DNA from: Bolinopsis microptera
Lineage: Eukaryota > Ctenophora > Tentaculata > Lobata > Bolinopsidae
Direction of reading: 5' to 3'
Assembly: GCF_026151205.1 (NCBI RefSeq)
Contig: NC_087079.1
Coordinates: 4,049,230 to 4,113,229 of the forward strand
Length of the DNA: 64,000 nucleotides
Shown: in pieces, positions 62,672 through 64,000 of the stretch
How positions within the stretch are numbered: position 1 is the first letter of the stretch
How the letters are laid out: every line of letters begins with the position of its first letter
Translations under genes and position numbers: made by a program
Notes under the pieces: generated by a model
Databases searched by the model: none
What the model was told of the DNA's origin: nothing
What the model saw: the letters and a program-made list of their open reading frames with translations, nothing else

Positions 62672-63393
62672 TTAATTCTGGATATCATTAATTTCGAATT
62701 TAAAAAGCAGGTAACCTTGGGAAAATAACATTTGTCCAAAAGATTCGGAAAGTACTTTGAGAAAGTGTTGGGTATTGATCCCCGATCTTAGCCGTCGTCT
62801 TTGAGGCCCTTTATGCCAACAGCTTCTTAATCTTAACGCGAATTTGAAAATCTTTGTAAACGAAACAGTCAGGTTGTTGCAGAATTTTCTGATAGTTCCA
62901 TTTCCTTGCCCGCAAAATAGTCTGAATCTATAGTTCGCTCGGGTTACGTCGATTATTCTCCGAATCGCTGAGATGAAAACCTCTTTGTAGTTGGAGAAGT
63001 CGTCCTCCCAAGATCGGTCAAAAGTGGTTAAGTTTAGAGTTTCTTCATACATCAGAAGATCGTTAGATTCTCCAGCTGCTTTGACTAGGTTGATCAGAGC
63101 AACTAGAGCTTCTTTCTCCTCAGCTATAATACCTGAACGAAGGTGAACCAATATGAGAAAAATGATCGGCCGGCCGCCGGCGGATCAAATATTACATGGT
63201 AGTTTTAAAAATGTGCCGTCTATTATTGTAATATATTTGAAATCAGTAAAACCAAATATTTGTATACCGATTGAGACATACCGAGCATAGTTTTCAGATA
63301 GAAATCAGGAGTACAGTCATCACTACTATCTGCCATTACTTGAAGTGTCGTTAAAACAACGTAGGAGATCAAGACAGTGCACAAAAGCTTCAT
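62672..63393 (-). CDS. Small secreted helical protein, two exons, intact
   Basis: Exons 63393-63282 and 63132-62672 join in phase 1 to about 190 aa. A signal peptide (MKLLCTVLISYVVLTTLQVMA) leads to SSDDCTPDFYLKTMLG, then helices: AEEKEALVALINLVKAAG, YEETLNL, NYKEVFISAIRRIIDVTRANYRFRLFC. A C-terminal stretch ending FLKVLSESFGQMLF resembles the last helix of the 176-aa secreted protein at 56651. Several cysteines (DDC, RLFC, KFC, RSC) could form disulfides. No recognised family. A near-identical but broken paralogue lies 3.5 kb downstream on the same strand. A GC-rich palindromic patch (CGGCCGGCCGCCGGCGG, about 63167) sits in the intron. Confidence 0.68.
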
Positions 63394-63430
63394 TATTTTA
63401 CGAAGACGGATAGAAAAAAGGAATGATCGG

Positions 63431-63637
63431 TTAAAACATCAATAAATGAGTTGGAAGAAAATGACAACTTTTGTATATATATGGACGTTGAGTACAGCAA
63501 AAGCGGAAGTATTCTAGATTGAAGCAGTCAGCGATTTTGCAATCGTTAAGTATGGGCCAGTCTTTTGGCACAATGCATAAATCAGATAGAATGGCGCACA
63601 AGACGGAAGTAGTGACAAAAGCTGTTATCATTCCCAT
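63431..63637 (-). CDS. Possible small cysteine-rich secreted protein
   Basis: 68-codon ORF on the same strand, 38 nt upstream of the secreted gene. A hydrophobic N-terminus (MITAFVTTSVLCAILSDLC) is followed by six further cysteines, including a CC pair, in 45 residues. It could instead be part of the upstream region of the secreted gene. Nothing but composition supports it. Confidence 0.22.
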   Translation of the reverse strand: MGMITAFVTTSVLCAILSDLCIVPKDWPILNDCKIADCFNLEYFRFCCTQRPYIYKSCHFLPTHLLMF

Positions 63638-64000
63638 TGCGGTGCCATGATGTTGTGAGATTGTTTAGTGCCTTGAGCGGTTATCAATCTTATTAAAACG
63701 CCATTCCTGAACCCCACCAGTTTATAGTCATTCTGCACTATGATGTGACCACTACATCATAGCTAAAACGATCACATACTCACGACACATCTACTGCAAT
63801 CTAGGTAATATAATTTGAATATAATTTAAATTTCCGTATTAAATTCTGTGTTGTACCTTTTAAGATTGTTATTTTCACAAATATATCAAATTTACTCGAA
63901 CAGAGTAATTTCTCCTTTGAATTATTAGTTCACTCAAGCCGAAAAATGAATTTTTAGCAGATCTAAGATTGTGCAGCTTAATATATCTCACTAAACTACA
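63638..64000. other. Intergenic, nothing recognised
   Basis: AT-rich end of the window without a supported feature. Confidence 0.4.

Noticed and set aside
1-64000. tRNA genes
   Set aside because: No sequence with both A and B box consensus and a foldable cloverleaf was found by eye.

Overview
The window comes from an AT-rich animal nuclear genome. Genes are split by short GT-AG introns and carry AATAAA signals. The gene set is animal-like: an NUDT2-type hydrolase, an ADCK5-type kinase, a Gal3ST-type sulfotransferase, SRR1-like, POGLUT2/3-like and CFAP36-like genes, and rhodopsin-like GPCRs. The abundant CR1-like, Naiad-type Penelope-like and Ty1/copia elements and the DM9-like proteins suggest an early-branching invertebrate, perhaps a cnidarian. 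That placement is an inference and no marker gene settles it. A run of 100 N (43440-43539) is a scaffold gap.

Layout. 1-4.7 kb: a CR1-like non-LTR retrotransposon on the minus strand, whose ORF1 fuses an AlkB-like dioxygenase to an SGNH esterase. 5.6-14.5 kb: four plus-strand host genes (NUDT2-like; a multipass membrane protein; ADCK5-like; Gal3ST-like), with a 1.37 kb TTAA-bounded palindrome between the first two. 14.87-33.51 kb and 33.53-40.65 kb: a direct tandem duplication holding an SRR1-like gene, a two-repeat lipoprotein-like gene with an NlpC/P60-LRAT look, a DM9-like gene and the 3' part of a POGLUT gene. Copy A later grew to 18.6 kb by gaining a Naiad Penelope-like element, a copia element and a large expansion of an 11-bp array in SRR1 intron 1. 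Copy B keeps the empty copia site and runs into the complete POGLUT gene.

42.5-49.3 kb: a TMEM223-like 5' fragment and a GPCR, both cut by the gap, then a 3 kb minisatellite of 41-bp units, then a second related GPCR on the opposite strand. 50.3-51.7 kb: the first two exons of a CFAP36-like gene, with internally duplicated intron sequence and a duplicated exon fragment. 51.7-56.6 kb: no gene recognised; it includes a 29-base G tract. 56.6-63.4 kb: small secreted helical proteins on the minus strand. One two-exon gene is intact and its close paralogue is dead, with a palindromic MITE (8-bp target duplication) inside the signal-peptide codons, a nonsense codon and a 25-bp tandem duplication.

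The host genes are separate housekeeping, secretory and receptor genes and no operon or single pathway is seen. The most unusual items are the AlkB-SGNH retrotransposon ORF1, the intron filled with splice-acceptor-like repeats and colonised by a permuted Penelope-like element, the tandem duplication whose two copies time the insertions, and the secreted-protein pseudogene broken by a MITE.
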